From the NCBI GenBank assembly GCA_005656395.1, contig SRSI01000018.1, positions 124,001-188,000 on the forward strand: 64,000 nucleotides of DNA, given 5' to 3'. A program made the translations under genes and the position numbers. The stretch comes from Strongyloides papillosus (taxonomy: Eukaryota; Nematoda; Chromadorea; Rhabditida; Strongyloididae). Positions 1-11,911 of the stretch are shown piece by piece (within the stretch, counting starts at the first letter, position 1; each line of letters begins with the position of its first letter). The notes under the pieces were generated by a model. The model did no database searches, was not told where the DNA came from, and worked only from the letters and a program-made list of their open reading frames with translations.

Positions 1-548
1 GTTTCTCACGGTAATTGCTTTATAGTGTTAATATACATTATTATATATTATATTTCAGAATCAAACATAAAAAAGGTAACTTTTAATATTAAGATAAATT
101 ATGTCAATAATTTTTCATATGAAAGAGTCATATTAATTGAAATACAAAGAAAAAGTATAAAAATCAACAGGTCCAGTTAGACCAAAACTTTTAATGAAAG
201 TAAAGACTAAAGATATTATCACTTTGATCTAAAAAACAAGTATAATACAAAATTTTACTCTAAATATAAGAAAAATTATTAATGCTTAAAAATGAAAAAT
301 TACGTTTATAAAACTCTGCATGAAATTTTTAATTCATAATAAAGTTTCTATAACATTCATAAAAAATGTTTGAAAGTATACTACAACATGAAAATTTTTC
401 TATCAAAAACATTCATGTGGTAAAATATTTTTATTAAATAATATTTAGATAAACTATTCTTAAATATTTGTTTTTCATGTTGTGCAGCATAAATTTTAAA
501 AATTTTTTACTATAAAAGAATGCAAAAATTATTTAGCCATATACGAAA
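1..548. other. AT-rich non-coding DNA upstream of the repeated-exon gene
   Basis: No open frame, RNA gene or recognisable repeat is visible. The last part presumably holds the promoter and 5' UTR of the gene that starts at 549. Confidence 0.5.
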
Positions 549-2118
549 ATGGAAATTTCATTTAATTGCTTTCATTTATTGGTTTTACTACTATTAACTA
601 TCATCACTTATATTCCAAGTGTTGAAACAGCTGGTAGTGAAGGTAATAATTTAAAAACTCAACTATAACTTGCCTTTTTATACAATTTATTTAGGAAATT
701 TGTTTACTCTAAAAGGGTTTCTAGTTTCTAGTGATAGTGAAAATAAGGATTTATGTACCAAAAATTTAAATTCTTTCGATTATTACAAATATAATTTTGA
801 TATCGCTAGAATGACAAGAGTTAGAGAACGCATGGATAATTTATACAAAACTGTTTATTATGAATATAGACTAAAAGGAAAAAAAGGAAATTGGGCAAAA
901 AAAAGTAGTGATTGCCTTGTTCTACGTGTTGAAGTCAAAAAGGGCGAAAAAAATCCTAATTGTAGAATTGTTTCAAGTAAGTTTTAATAAAATAAATTAT
1001 TAATAAATATTTTATGTAAAATTATATTATATCAATAATACTTATTATTAAATATTGTGCTTATACTTTTCCAATTAATTAAACAGAACAATGAGAAAAA
1101 ATTAATTCTTAGTAAAAGAAAAAAAATATATTAAAAATCTAAAAGTAACATTTACTCTAACAGTTAGTTGCTCGGGTAACTGTCAGACTAAAAAATCAAA
1201 TACAACTACACTTTTTATACAGTTTTTTTTAAGATAGCGGTTCTGATGGACAATGTACTTCAGAATTTGATTCAAAAGGATTTTTTATTACTGATGATGA
1301 TGAAAATAAGGATTTGTGTACCAAAAATTTAAATTCTTTCGATTATTACAAATATAATTTTAATATCACTAGAATGAAAAGAATTCGAGAACGCATGGAT
1401 AATTTATACAAAACTGTTTATTATGAATATAGACTAAAAGGAAAAAAAGGAAATTGGGCAAAAAAAAATAGTGATTGCCTTGTTCTACGATTTCAAGTTG
1501 AAAAGGGCAAAAAAAATCCTAATTGTAGAATTGTTTCAAGTAAGTTTTAATAAAATAAATTATTAATAAATATTTTATGTAAAATTATATTATATCAATA
1601 ATACTTATTATTAAATATTGTGCTTATACTTTTCCAATTAATTAAACAGAACAATGAGAAAAAATTAATTCTTAGTAAAAGAAAAAAAATATATTAAAAA
1701 TCTAAAAGTAACATTTACTCTAACAGATAGTTGCTCGGGTAACTGTCAGACTAAAAAATCAAATACAACTACACTTTATATACAGTTTTTTTAAGATAGC
1801 GGTTCTGATGGACAATGTACTTCAGAATTTGATTCAGATGGGTTTTTAATTACTTATAATGATGAAAATGTGCCTTTATGTACCCAAAACTTACATTCTT
1901 GGGAAAGATACAAATATTTATTTAAAATCGATAAAATAAAAAAACTTGGAGTACGAAAAGATAATTTATATAAAATAATTTACTATGGATATAGTCTAAA
2001 AGAAAAAACAAATAGAAAAAATAAAGGAAAAGAGAAAAGTGAGTGCGTTATTCTACGACTTGAAGTCAAAAAGAAAGAAAGAAAAACTGATTGTAGAATT
2101 GATTTAAGTAAGTTTTAA
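549..2118 (+). CDS. Secreted protein made of three tandem four-cysteine modules (unknown family)
   Basis: Exons read as join(549..642, 695..976, 1234..1539, 1796..2118), all junctions in phase 1, giving about 334 aa. Exon 1 encodes a hydrophobic signal peptide (leucine-rich core, cleavage probably near VETAG). Each later exon encodes one module of roughly 95-105 residues. A full module has four cysteines in the contexts GQC, DLC, SDC and PNC/TDC, plus many Lys, Tyr and Asn residues. The first module (exon 2) lacks the first cysteine and its flank. Exons 2 and 3 are nearly identical; exon 4 is diverged. The last exon can end at its own TAA (2116-2118) or could splice onward, because the same A|GTAAGT donor is present at 2107. 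I do not recognise the family. The four-cysteine layout suggests a small disulfide-bonded extracellular domain, but no function is assigned. Confidence 0.65.
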
Positions 2119-2300
2119 TAAAATAAATTTTTAAGGAATATTTTATATAAAATTATACCACATCAATAATACTTATTATTAAATTTTGTGCTAGTATATT
2201 TTCAATTGATTAGACAGAACAATGAGAAAAAATTAATTCTAAGTAGAAAGAAAAGAAGTATATTTAAAATCTAGAAAAAAACATTTACTCTAGAATAAAA
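961..2300 (+). repeat. Tandem 563/568-bp exon-plus-intron units
   Basis: The module ending recurs at 961, 1524 and 2092, giving periods of 563 and 568 bp. The repeat includes the intron: introns 977-1233 (257 nt) and 1540-1795 (256 nt) are almost identical. The third copy of the intron sequence continues to about 2290 and then diverges. Duplicated introns this similar mean that amplification or gene conversion was recent. Confidence 0.9.
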
Positions 2301-3902
2301 TCTTTATGACGTATTAAAATACTTAAATTTTTTTACAGTTTCATAGATTTTTTATCATTAATTTACATACAAAGATAACAGTCTTTAAATAAATAACCAA
2401 TTTTTAGATAGCTTTTTTAGATAAAGAGAGCATGTATTAGTTGTCCATAAAGACTGAGGTGACAGAGATAATTTAACCATATATTTCTGTTGTAATATAA
2501 TTGTTTTTACTTAAACTTTTATTATTTCGTATAAGTTGATAAAAACTTAAAAGTATCTTTTTAAATTTAAACATCAATAACACTATTGTTCTTACCATAC
2601 AAACTTGATATTATATCGTTTTGTATTTATGAATATGAAAAATATTTATCACGAATTTTGTCATAAGATCGTGATACTAAATATTGTGATAAATTTTTAC
2701 ACTTTAGGTATCATTATTAAACAAATGTAAATATTGTTATAAGAAAAGAAATTAGTATGATTCTTTTTAGTAGCAAAAGGTTTTTTATCTCTATTTACTT
2801 TAAAACATCAAAAGAATTAAAAAATTATCTAGCTATATACAATATTGAAATGTCTTACAAATAGCCGTTATCATGAGAAAATCTCTTTAAGATAATTTCA
2901 ACTCAAAGATGATCTGAGTTTTTGTAACAACAATTATAAGTAAAAAATTTATTATAATATAAAAGACAAATTATATAACAAAGTTTATAATCATCTATAT
3001 ATTAAATTTTTGACCTTCCTTCTTTAGGTATTCCTTATTTTCGTAGGTGTCCTTTGTAGGGTTGGACACATTTTATATGCCTAACGTAGCTTAATAATAT
3101 TTAATTTATTATTAATAATTTACATTGCTTATATTATAATTATTAGATCATTAATCACTACGTATAATTTTGAAAAAAAATTAGTCTAATTAGTTTTTTA
3201 AGTGGTTTTATACAGTCTTTAAATTCTTTTATTTTTTTGACTATGCCTCATATTCGACCCGTGGTCGTTAATGTGTTTAAGTAGTTCATATCTCAGATAA
3301 TTGTCTGCCTAAAAAATCAACTACAACTTGACTGTTTATACAGTTTATTTTTTAGCAAGCCCTTATAATGGAAAATGTTAATAAGGAGTTGATCAAAACG
3401 AAATTCCAATCGCTGATGATAATTACACTCAAAAGCTAAACCTGTGATTTTAATTTTTACAATTATTATTAAAATTATATATGTTTTTTAAATAAAAGAT
3501 TATTCATTTACCTCTGATTATCTCTGTAAAAAAATGTAAAATTATTATATTTATTAATAAAAAAATAATACCAAATCAATAGCAAAATTGCTGGTAAAAT
3601 GAGTCACAAAGTATAATAAAAAAAATTGTTAAATAAATAATAAAAAAATTACACTCTTTTAAAAAAGATATTTTTTAGATTTTATTAAGTGGATAATTTT
3701 TTTTTATTTTTGTATATTGATTTAAACAACAATATTCAGTTAGTAAGAATATAATCCTCTCATTTAATGTTTCATTTTTTTTAAATCTTTATAACTAAAG
3801 CTCTTCTCTTTCATACATAGAGTTATCTAGAACCATGTGAAAAAAATCATCCCAAAATTTACTCTTTGTCTTTTATTTCTAAAAGATTTCCATCTTATTA
3901 TA
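2119..3902. other. Intergenic stretch containing a decayed fourth module
   Basis: It begins with the third copy of the repeat intron (to about 2290). It then has about 1 kb of AT-rich sequence with no ORF or recognised element, followed by the module relic at 3275-3440. Nothing else could be identified. Confidence 0.5.
3275..3440 (+). pseudogene. Relic of a fourth repeat unit (intron end plus exon start)
   Basis: The end of the repeated intron is recognisable (CTAAAAAATCAA..TACAAC.., then TATACAG and a T-run ending in TTTAG at 3355). The sequence after 3355 aligns in phase with the start of the modules: residues S-P-Y-N-G-K-C correspond to S-G-S-D-G-Q-C. Two stop codons (TAATAA, 3379-3384) follow at once. 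The rest of the exon is not recognisable. It could be a dead exon, or an alternative last exon that ends just after the cysteine. Confidence 0.6.
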
Positions 3903-4669
3903 CACGGTGGCCAGCGAAGGCTTTTGCAAAAGATATAATTCGGTGTCTTCCCGTTATATCGCATTCCCAGAATGTTCCATTTTTGGGAAAGTGTTCGAAA
4001 TAACACCGTTCATCGTCGAATTGTTATTAGCATCATTTTCTTTGTTCAGCATTTGTTTTTTAATGGATTTTAAAGATTTTTTCAAAAGAATGCACATTAT
4101 TTTTATTCGTTTATTAATAAAGTTGTACCATGGCTTCCCTTTGTCTAGCAATGCCTTAGTCTAGCCCTCATATAGAAATGGATAATAATATTCTATGAAT
4201 TATTGAACTATTATAATAAGTTCGTCGCTGTTATTCCGAACTAAATTTTTATTAGTATTTATTTAATATTTTTTTCAAAGAAAATGTCACTAAAGATATT
4301 TTTTAAAGAATATTTTACAAAAATATATTTACCAAAACAAAAAAAAACATTTTACCAAAAGTGGGACATTCTGGGAAAAGGGTATAATGATCCGTAACCT
4401 ATAATTCTGTACATATTACTCCAGAAAAATGAAAAACTTTTATATGACATTGATAATTATAATGGTTAAATTTGTATTTTTAAAAAAAAATTGAGATGTA
4501 AATAATTAATAAATAAAGATACTAAAATTTTACTATTTTTTATTGTATCTTTTAAACAAATCTTTGCTATATTTTAAAAGTGATAATGGCTTCTAGTAAA
4601 TTAAAGTACTCCTATGTAGAAAAAAGGTCAACAAAAACTCTTGAATAAAAGCCTTCGCTGGCCATACTG
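3903..4669. mobile_element. Non-autonomous Tc1/mariner-type element (MITE), 767 bp
   Basis: Terminal inverted repeats of 23 bp lie at 3903-3925 and 4647-4669. The right end is CAGTATGGCCAGCGAAGG (read inward) and the left end is CACGGTGGCCAGCGAAGG. The element is flanked by TA dinucleotides (3901-3902 and 4670-4671). The CAGT..GGCC start resembles Tc1-family ends. A second, inner inverted pair (CCCAGAATGT near 3966; ACATTCTGGG near 4366) suggests an IR/DR-like organisation. The open frame at 3907-4164 shows no transposase motif, so the element is probably mobilised in trans. Confidence 0.8.
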
Positions 4670-5106
4670 TAGAGAAGATTTGAAGCTTTAAAATAAATAT
4701 AAAATCATAAAAAAAGTGTTTAAATTAATAGAAGTTACATTCTTTTAAATTGCTATGATGATAAAGCTGAGACCTTTTATAATATAAAGACTGAATAAAT
4801 TTTTTATACTGTCTTTTTTAATGTCTTCTTTTTAAAGATTGGCACCTTAAAGTTATAAATGTTAAACGTATCTACCATATTTTATATATTTTTTATACTT
4901 AAAAATATTTAGAATTTATCTCAAAAAGCCATTTATTCATGTAAAACTTTACTTTATTTGTCTAGAAAAAATGTTTGTATTATGAAAACCACCTAAGAGA
5001 AATTTTTTTAAAAACTTTCAAATTTTTGGTGTCTATAAGAGCCCACCACTATATAATAATCAATGTTTATGTAATATTTAAGATATTCAAATTTATAATG
5101 ATGTTA
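4670..5106. other. AT-rich spacer between two transposons
   Basis: No coding or repeat signal is seen between the Tc1-type MITE and the mariner element. Confidence 0.5.
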
Positions 5107-6395
5107 TTAGGTTGTCTATAATGAAATGAGCTTTTTTTACCCTAATTTTTAATTACACATAACTTTTTTTAAAAATAAATATTTTTATTCAAAATAAGAA
5201 CCATTACAATCTACACATTAGTACCGACGAAATAAAGCCTTATTGATTCCATTTACATAGAAATCCGGACTTCTAGATTCAATGAAAGCTCGAAAGCAGT
5301 TTTTATGTCATCATCGTTCCTAAAGACTTTCTCCGTTAAGAAGTTGTTGAGATGTTTGAAAAAAGTGGTAATATGTTGGAGAAAGGTCAGCTGAGTATGC
5401 CGGATCAAGTAGAGTTTCATACCCCAATTCCCTTAGTTTCTAAACGGTTCTTTTTGAAACGTGTGGCTTTGCGTTTTCGTGAAGAAGAATGGATTCTTTT
5501 CTATTGACTACAGCGGGTCTTTTTTGGGACAGTTTTTGGTGCATATTTTCAATAAGTTAACATTAGGATACTGAATCAATAATTTCACCAGGTTTCAAAA
5601 AATCGTAGTGGATAATTCCTACAGCAGACCACCAAACAGTCACCATAACCTTCTTTGGAAATAGTTTGGGTTCCGGGAACTGTTTCGGGACTTCATTCTT
5701 GTCTAACCATTGTCCAGATCTTTTGCGATTGTCGTAGAGAATCCATTTGTCATCGCAAGTGATAAGACGACCAAGAAATGGGTCGTTTCTGTTCCTCAAA
5801 ATGAGGAAATAACAAATTTCATAACGACGTGATTTTTGATAGTTGTTTTATTCATGAGGTATTCATCGATCAAGCTTTTTTATCTTTTCTATCTCCTGTA
5901 AGTGACGGGAAACTGTTGATTTAAATACATTTAGATCTTTAGTAAATTCTCTAACCGTTGTACGTGGATTTGCTTCAACAGTTTCTCGTGGCACGTCGTT
6001 ATCAAGAACTGACTCAGGCCTCTTACGCTCTTTATTTTCGAGATCCTCGTTGCCTTCTCTGAATTTTTTAAACCATCTTTGAACCGTAGAAGCAAAGACG
6101 AGATTTTCTTCGAAAGTTTCGTTAATTTGTTGAGTTGTTTTTGCAACATTAGTACCATGTTTGAACTCAGAAAGTATAATAGCACGAATATCACGTTTTG
6201 ACATAATTGTTTGTTTTTAAAATAAGATGATGATAAACAGAGCTCATGGCAATGATATATATATATCATCGTGTAGAGGAGATTTAGAAGAATCTAACAG
6301 TTTGTTTTTTATACAAAAACATAGCCAATCATTTGAGAAAACGCACGTCAAACAACGCGCATTAAAAAAAGCTCATTTCATTTCGGACAAACTAA
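5107..6395 (-). mobile_element. Full-length mariner element, 1289 bp, inactivated
   Basis: Terminal inverted repeats of about 32 bp are present (TTAGGTTGTCTATAATGAAA at 5107; TTAGTTTGTCCGAAATGAAA read inward from 6395). A TA duplication flanks them at 5105-5106 and 6396-6397. Length and end sequence fit the mariner branch of the Tc1/mariner superfamily. The single internal gene is on the minus strand and is broken (see the transposase pseudogene). Intact ends with a damaged gene mean that the copy could at most be mobilised in trans. Confidence 0.92.
5185..6204 (-). pseudogene. Mariner transposase, degenerate
   Basis: The N-terminal helix-turn-helix part is open from the ATG at 6204 to 5863 (113 codons, including STVSRHLQEIEKIKKLDR). 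The next codon, expected to be Trp, is TGA, and further stops and frame changes follow. The middle block (about 5563-5799) keeps the first catalytic Asp in the context TCDDKWILYDN. In the second catalytic block the motif LLHDNARPH has become LLHENAKPH (about 5485-5510), so the catalytic Asp is Glu. In the third block (about 5400) PTDYHFF has become PTYYHFF, losing the last Asp of the DD34D triad. The ending CNGSYFE followed by TAA at 5185-5187 is intact. The length of about 340 codons is normal for the family. The element is clearly dead as an enzyme source. Confidence 0.9.
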
Positions 6396-7242
6396 TATAC
6401 AGTCAAAACAACATACATATCTCTTTTAAATATATACAATACATTTTCTGAAAAATTCACAAACAATGATAAATAAAGGTATATGAATTTATAGATAATG
6501 ATACCTCATTATATAATAAAGTGATTTGGCATTTATGTGTAATTCGAAATGACCAAAGATCACGTTATATTGTGATCAAAAAGTACAAGTAAACAAAATA
6601 AATAAAATATAATTATAATAATTACCAAAACAAAAACAAGGTATTTGAAATTAATTAAATGAAAGGGAAGTAAACAAAATTTAATTAATAAGATGGAAAA
6701 TTTCAATTTAAAAGGATTAAGTCCAGATGTTTTGGAATCACAGATCAAGGATAAACGGGCCCTAGTGCCCTATAAAAAGGAAACCCTAAATACAAACCTC
6801 AGGTCCCCAAAATGTCCTATTTAATAATTTAACCATACTCTAATAATCCTCTGATTGTATTATTATTAATAAATAGTAAAAATTATGCATAATTTTTAAT
6901 TCTTTTTAAGACCTTTGTTTATTGGGGAGTTATCTCCCAGTTTTAGTTACACTTTTTATTATTTCATTTATTATCCACTTCTCTCATAATAAAATTTTCA
7001 ACTTAAATAAATAAAATTATTTCATTAAATTATTGTTGTTTTTATCTATTTATGAACGACTACACCATGCAACCATAACGAATTGATTTATTAATTTTTT
7101 TAAATTGAGTGTACTTAAAAAATTTAAGATCAGTAACATTTATTAGTAAAATAAATGAATATTTTATTTTTTTAGCACTACATCCGAGAGTTATAGTGTA
7201 TATGCCAAAACGACAGTTTTCATTTTTGAGTGTATATATCTC
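6396..7242. other. Non-coding DNA downstream of the mariner
   Basis: AT-rich, with no convincing gene. A short GC-richer spot GGGCCCTAGTGCCC (about 6758) and a small hairpin GGGAGTTATCTCCC (about 6926) are the only structures seen. Confidence 0.4.
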
Positions 7243-9144
<1,902 letters not shown>

Positions 9145-9508
9145 CCCTTTCGCTGCCGGGATTTTTTTTCTTTGTATTACGCACTCTTCTGTGTGTAAAA
9201 TAGAAAGAGACCTTTACAAAGAATAAGATGTTAACAAAAGATTGGTAATATATACCTTAGGTAAATTTTTAAAAAAATGAACTAAAAATTAATTTTTTCC
9301 TTGGAACTTTATCAAATTCATTTTTAAATTCAATTTTTAAGTGTTTTTATAAAAATTTATTTCCTCTTTCCTTCATTTTTTTGCATAAATACTTTATAAG
9401 AAAAAAAAATAACATCATTCCAAAATTTCCCACATAAAGTATAAATTACCACTATGCATTAACATTTTTGTTTATGACGCATATATGCGTCATCCGGCAG
9501 TGAAAGGG
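9145..9508. mobile_element. piggyBac-like MITE, 364 bp, flanked by TTAA
   Basis: Inverted ends CCCTTTCGCTGCCGG (9145-9159) and, read inward from 9508, CCCTTTCACTGCCGG differ at one base. TTAA flanks both sides (9141-9144 and 9509-9512), the target site duplication typical of the piggyBac superfamily, and CCCTTT-type ends are also typical of it. The right end contains a perfect 20-bp palindrome, ATGACGCATATATGCGTCAT (9474-9493). There is no coding capacity, so the element is non-autonomous. Confidence 0.85.
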
Positions 9509-9768
9509 TTAACACAATAAGTTAGAAATATAGAAACCTTGGTAATTTTAAAAAATAAACATTAATAAATAACATTTATAAACATAAAAAAATAACATTT
9601 GCAAACATAAATAAATAACTTCTACAAACATAAATAAATTTTATATCTTAATAAAATATCTTGAAAGTATTAAAATAACATAAAAATTAGCCTTTTATTC
9701 TAATTTATATAATTAGCTTGCTTATATTAGCATTTGATTTATATTTTAAAGTATTTTTGTGACAAAAA

Positions 9769-9978
9769 ATGTTTGAAGAACATCAAACAATTGAAGATCA
9801 TAGAACAATTATATCTTCTCAAATTCCGGTAGCTGAGGATATACAGATGGAGGAGGGTGATGATGATGGTGATAATGCCATTGAGGAAATTGAAAACAAT
9901 GTTCAACTGGATCTTGTAAAAAAAATGATGCTGCCAAGTCTAACTGAGGAGGATGTTCTAAACAAAAAGTTTTTTTAA
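9769..9978 (+). CDS. Short acidic ORF, possibly part of a decayed transposon or a lone exon
   Basis: 69 codons with a strongly acidic, non-random composition (EEGDDDGDNAIEEIENN) and an ATG after an AT-rich leader. No domain is recognised. It ends 24 bp before the pogo-like element at 10003, and candidate subterminal repeats of a larger element surround both. It could be the remains of a transposon protein or an exon interrupted by the insertion. Whether it is expressed is unknown. Confidence 0.25.
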   Translation: MFEEHQTIEDHRTIISSQIPVAEDIQMEEGDDDGDNAIEEIENNVQLDLVKKMMLPSLTEEDVLNKKFF

Positions 9979-10002
9979 TTCTAAAACTTTAACTTATAAA
10001 TA

Positions 10003-10745
10003 CAGTCAACTCCTTCTATAAGAAAAATACTGGGATCGAGAAATTTAGTAATCTCTTATAGAGAATACACTAGAGGTTTCTTATAAAGATTTACTATATT
10101 AAAAGCTCTTATATGTAGTAATAACACTAAAAAAACTAAAATTCTATACGTTAAATGTTTATAATAAAAATAATCTCCCAGATTAAGCAATTGAAAATGA
10201 TTCAATATAATTTTCATCCTAATTTGACTTTATTTAGGTAAAAAAGTTATAAGGTAATGATTGTATCATGAGATATGTTTTATCTTGAAATTTTTCAACT
10301 GGTTCTTTTAAAGAAGATTTATCATGTAATATTGAATATTGCTTTAGTGTATTAAAACTTTTTTAACTTCATCAATTAATAAAGCAATAATTTCTGGATC
10401 ATTATATATTGGTTCATCTTCTAAGCATATGCCTTGATCTACATTACATCCTGTTAAATTATTTGTTTCTATATCATCAACTATTATGTGACTAAAGTGT
10501 GTAAATAATAGATATTTCTATTGAAATGAAAACAATTTTTGATTTTCAACATCTTTTTCAACAAATAAAAAAGCAATTTTATGTTAAGAATATCATCTAC
10601 ATGATTTCTTATAGGAAGAGAGTTTCTAACAAGTATTTTTTTTGTCTCTTATAGAAAACCAAAAATGTATGAAAATTTAATTTCAGTTTTGGGACCATAG
10701 ACTATGGTTTCTTATAGAAGTGTTTCTAATAGAGAGAGTTGACTG
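10003..10745 (-). mobile_element. pogo/Tigger-like element remnant, 743 bp
   Basis: Inverted ends start CAGTCAACTC at both extremities (10003 inward; 10745 inward) and continue imperfectly through a TATAAGAAA-like stretch. TA dinucleotides flank the element (10001-10002 and 10746-10747). On the minus strand, about 10220-10510, short open stretches read like the acidic C-terminal tail of a pogo-family transposase (D-Q-G-I-C-L-E-D-E-P-I-Y-N-D-P then IIALLIDEVKK), with a frame change after that. No catalytic core remains. Assignment to pogo rather than another Tc1/mariner branch is inferred. Confidence 0.65.
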
Positions 10746-11306
10746 TATTTTGTTTCTACTAATAGTGACATAGGTTGAAAATTATATCATTGTTTTAAAA
10801 ACAAATCATACTTTGTTTTTTGTGTTCATTAAGATCGGTTTAAATGTAAAAATATAACATGTCACTAATAAGAATTTTATATATGTTTTTGTCACTATAA
10901 CGTCTCTTGTTTCTTATAATAACATTGACTATTCAAAATTTTTAAACAAAAGTAGAATTATCATAAAATCAAGAGATTTTTTTTGAATAAAACAAATTTT
11001 TATTAAATTTGAAAACGTCATATATTTTATTAAAAATTGTGTAACACAAAATTTTTGTGTGTATTATGTTATGTTATTGTTAAAAAAGCTTTTCTTAACC
11101 CATCTCTCAAGGTTTTAATACCTCCTATATAAACAAGATGAACTTCATTAATTTGTTGGCATTTCGAATTTACCATTATATTTTTTTTTCAATAATCTTC
11201 TACCCGTATTCCTATACAATTCTTGTATTGTGCTATATACTATTACTGTAATTTTCTGTAAAGTTAATAAAATCTTTATATATTAACTATCTTATACTTG
11301 TGCATA
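10746..11306. other. AT-rich spacer with GTCACTA motifs
   Basis: Inverted or direct copies of ATAGTGAC/GTCACTAT occur at about 10755, 10861 and 10892. ATTGACTAT at 10924-10932 mirrors ATAGTCAAT at 8500-8508. No coding signal is seen. Confidence 0.35.
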
Positions 11307-11911
11307 CAGAGACAATTACATCATTATTTTCTCTGAATAATCATTTTATTCTCTGAAAAATCATTTTCGTTCCTATCCAATCTTTTTTTTCCTAGAAAAT
11401 CATTTTTTTCTTTGAATGTATACTTTTTATTTTTAAAATCATAAGTTAATTTGATCATAAAAGATTTTAATAACAATATAACTTACAATAATTAAAAAAT
11501 AGTTTTTTTTTTATAAATTAAAAAATGTACATTATGGATTAGTTTTATTTGAAAATGAAATAATTATGTAGTAATTATCTAGATATTTTGTTTACATATT
11601 TATAAGATTTTAAGTGATAATTTAATGTAGTAAAATATCTTTCTGGAGAATCATTGTATCCTATATAATCTATCTAACAATGAAAATATTACTAACAAAA
11701 AATTATTTGATATTCTTCTTTGATTTTTAATTAATTATTTCAAAAATATATTAGTAATGCTCAATAGTATGTTAGTCTGAAATGTTTTATAGCTTAATTG
11801 TTTGTCTACGTTAAACTGTTAAATGTAAAAATATATTATTAACAAAAAAATTTAAAACTAATTATATTCAAAATTAAATTTTTTATAGAAAAAATGATAG
11901 GATTGTCTCTG
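11307..11911. mobile_element. Candidate 605-bp MITE with CAGAGACAAT ends
   Basis: CAGAGACAAT at 11307-11316 and its reverse complement at 11902-11911 are perfect. Similarity continues imperfectly for about 25 bp inward (ATCATTWTTTTCT). The left flank is TA; the right flank is TG, so a TA duplication would have decayed on one side. Just inside the left end lie short direct repeats of TCTCTGAAWAATCATTTT (11327-11410). No ORF is present. Confidence 0.45.

Noticed and set aside
3907..4164. 85-codon frame inside the Tc1-type MITE
   Set aside because: Starts in the terminal repeat at a GTG and shows no transposase or other domain; a chance frame.
6227..6451. Plus-strand frame at the mariner 5' end
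   Set aside because: Lies across the element's untranslated leader and terminal repeat; no protein similarity recognised.
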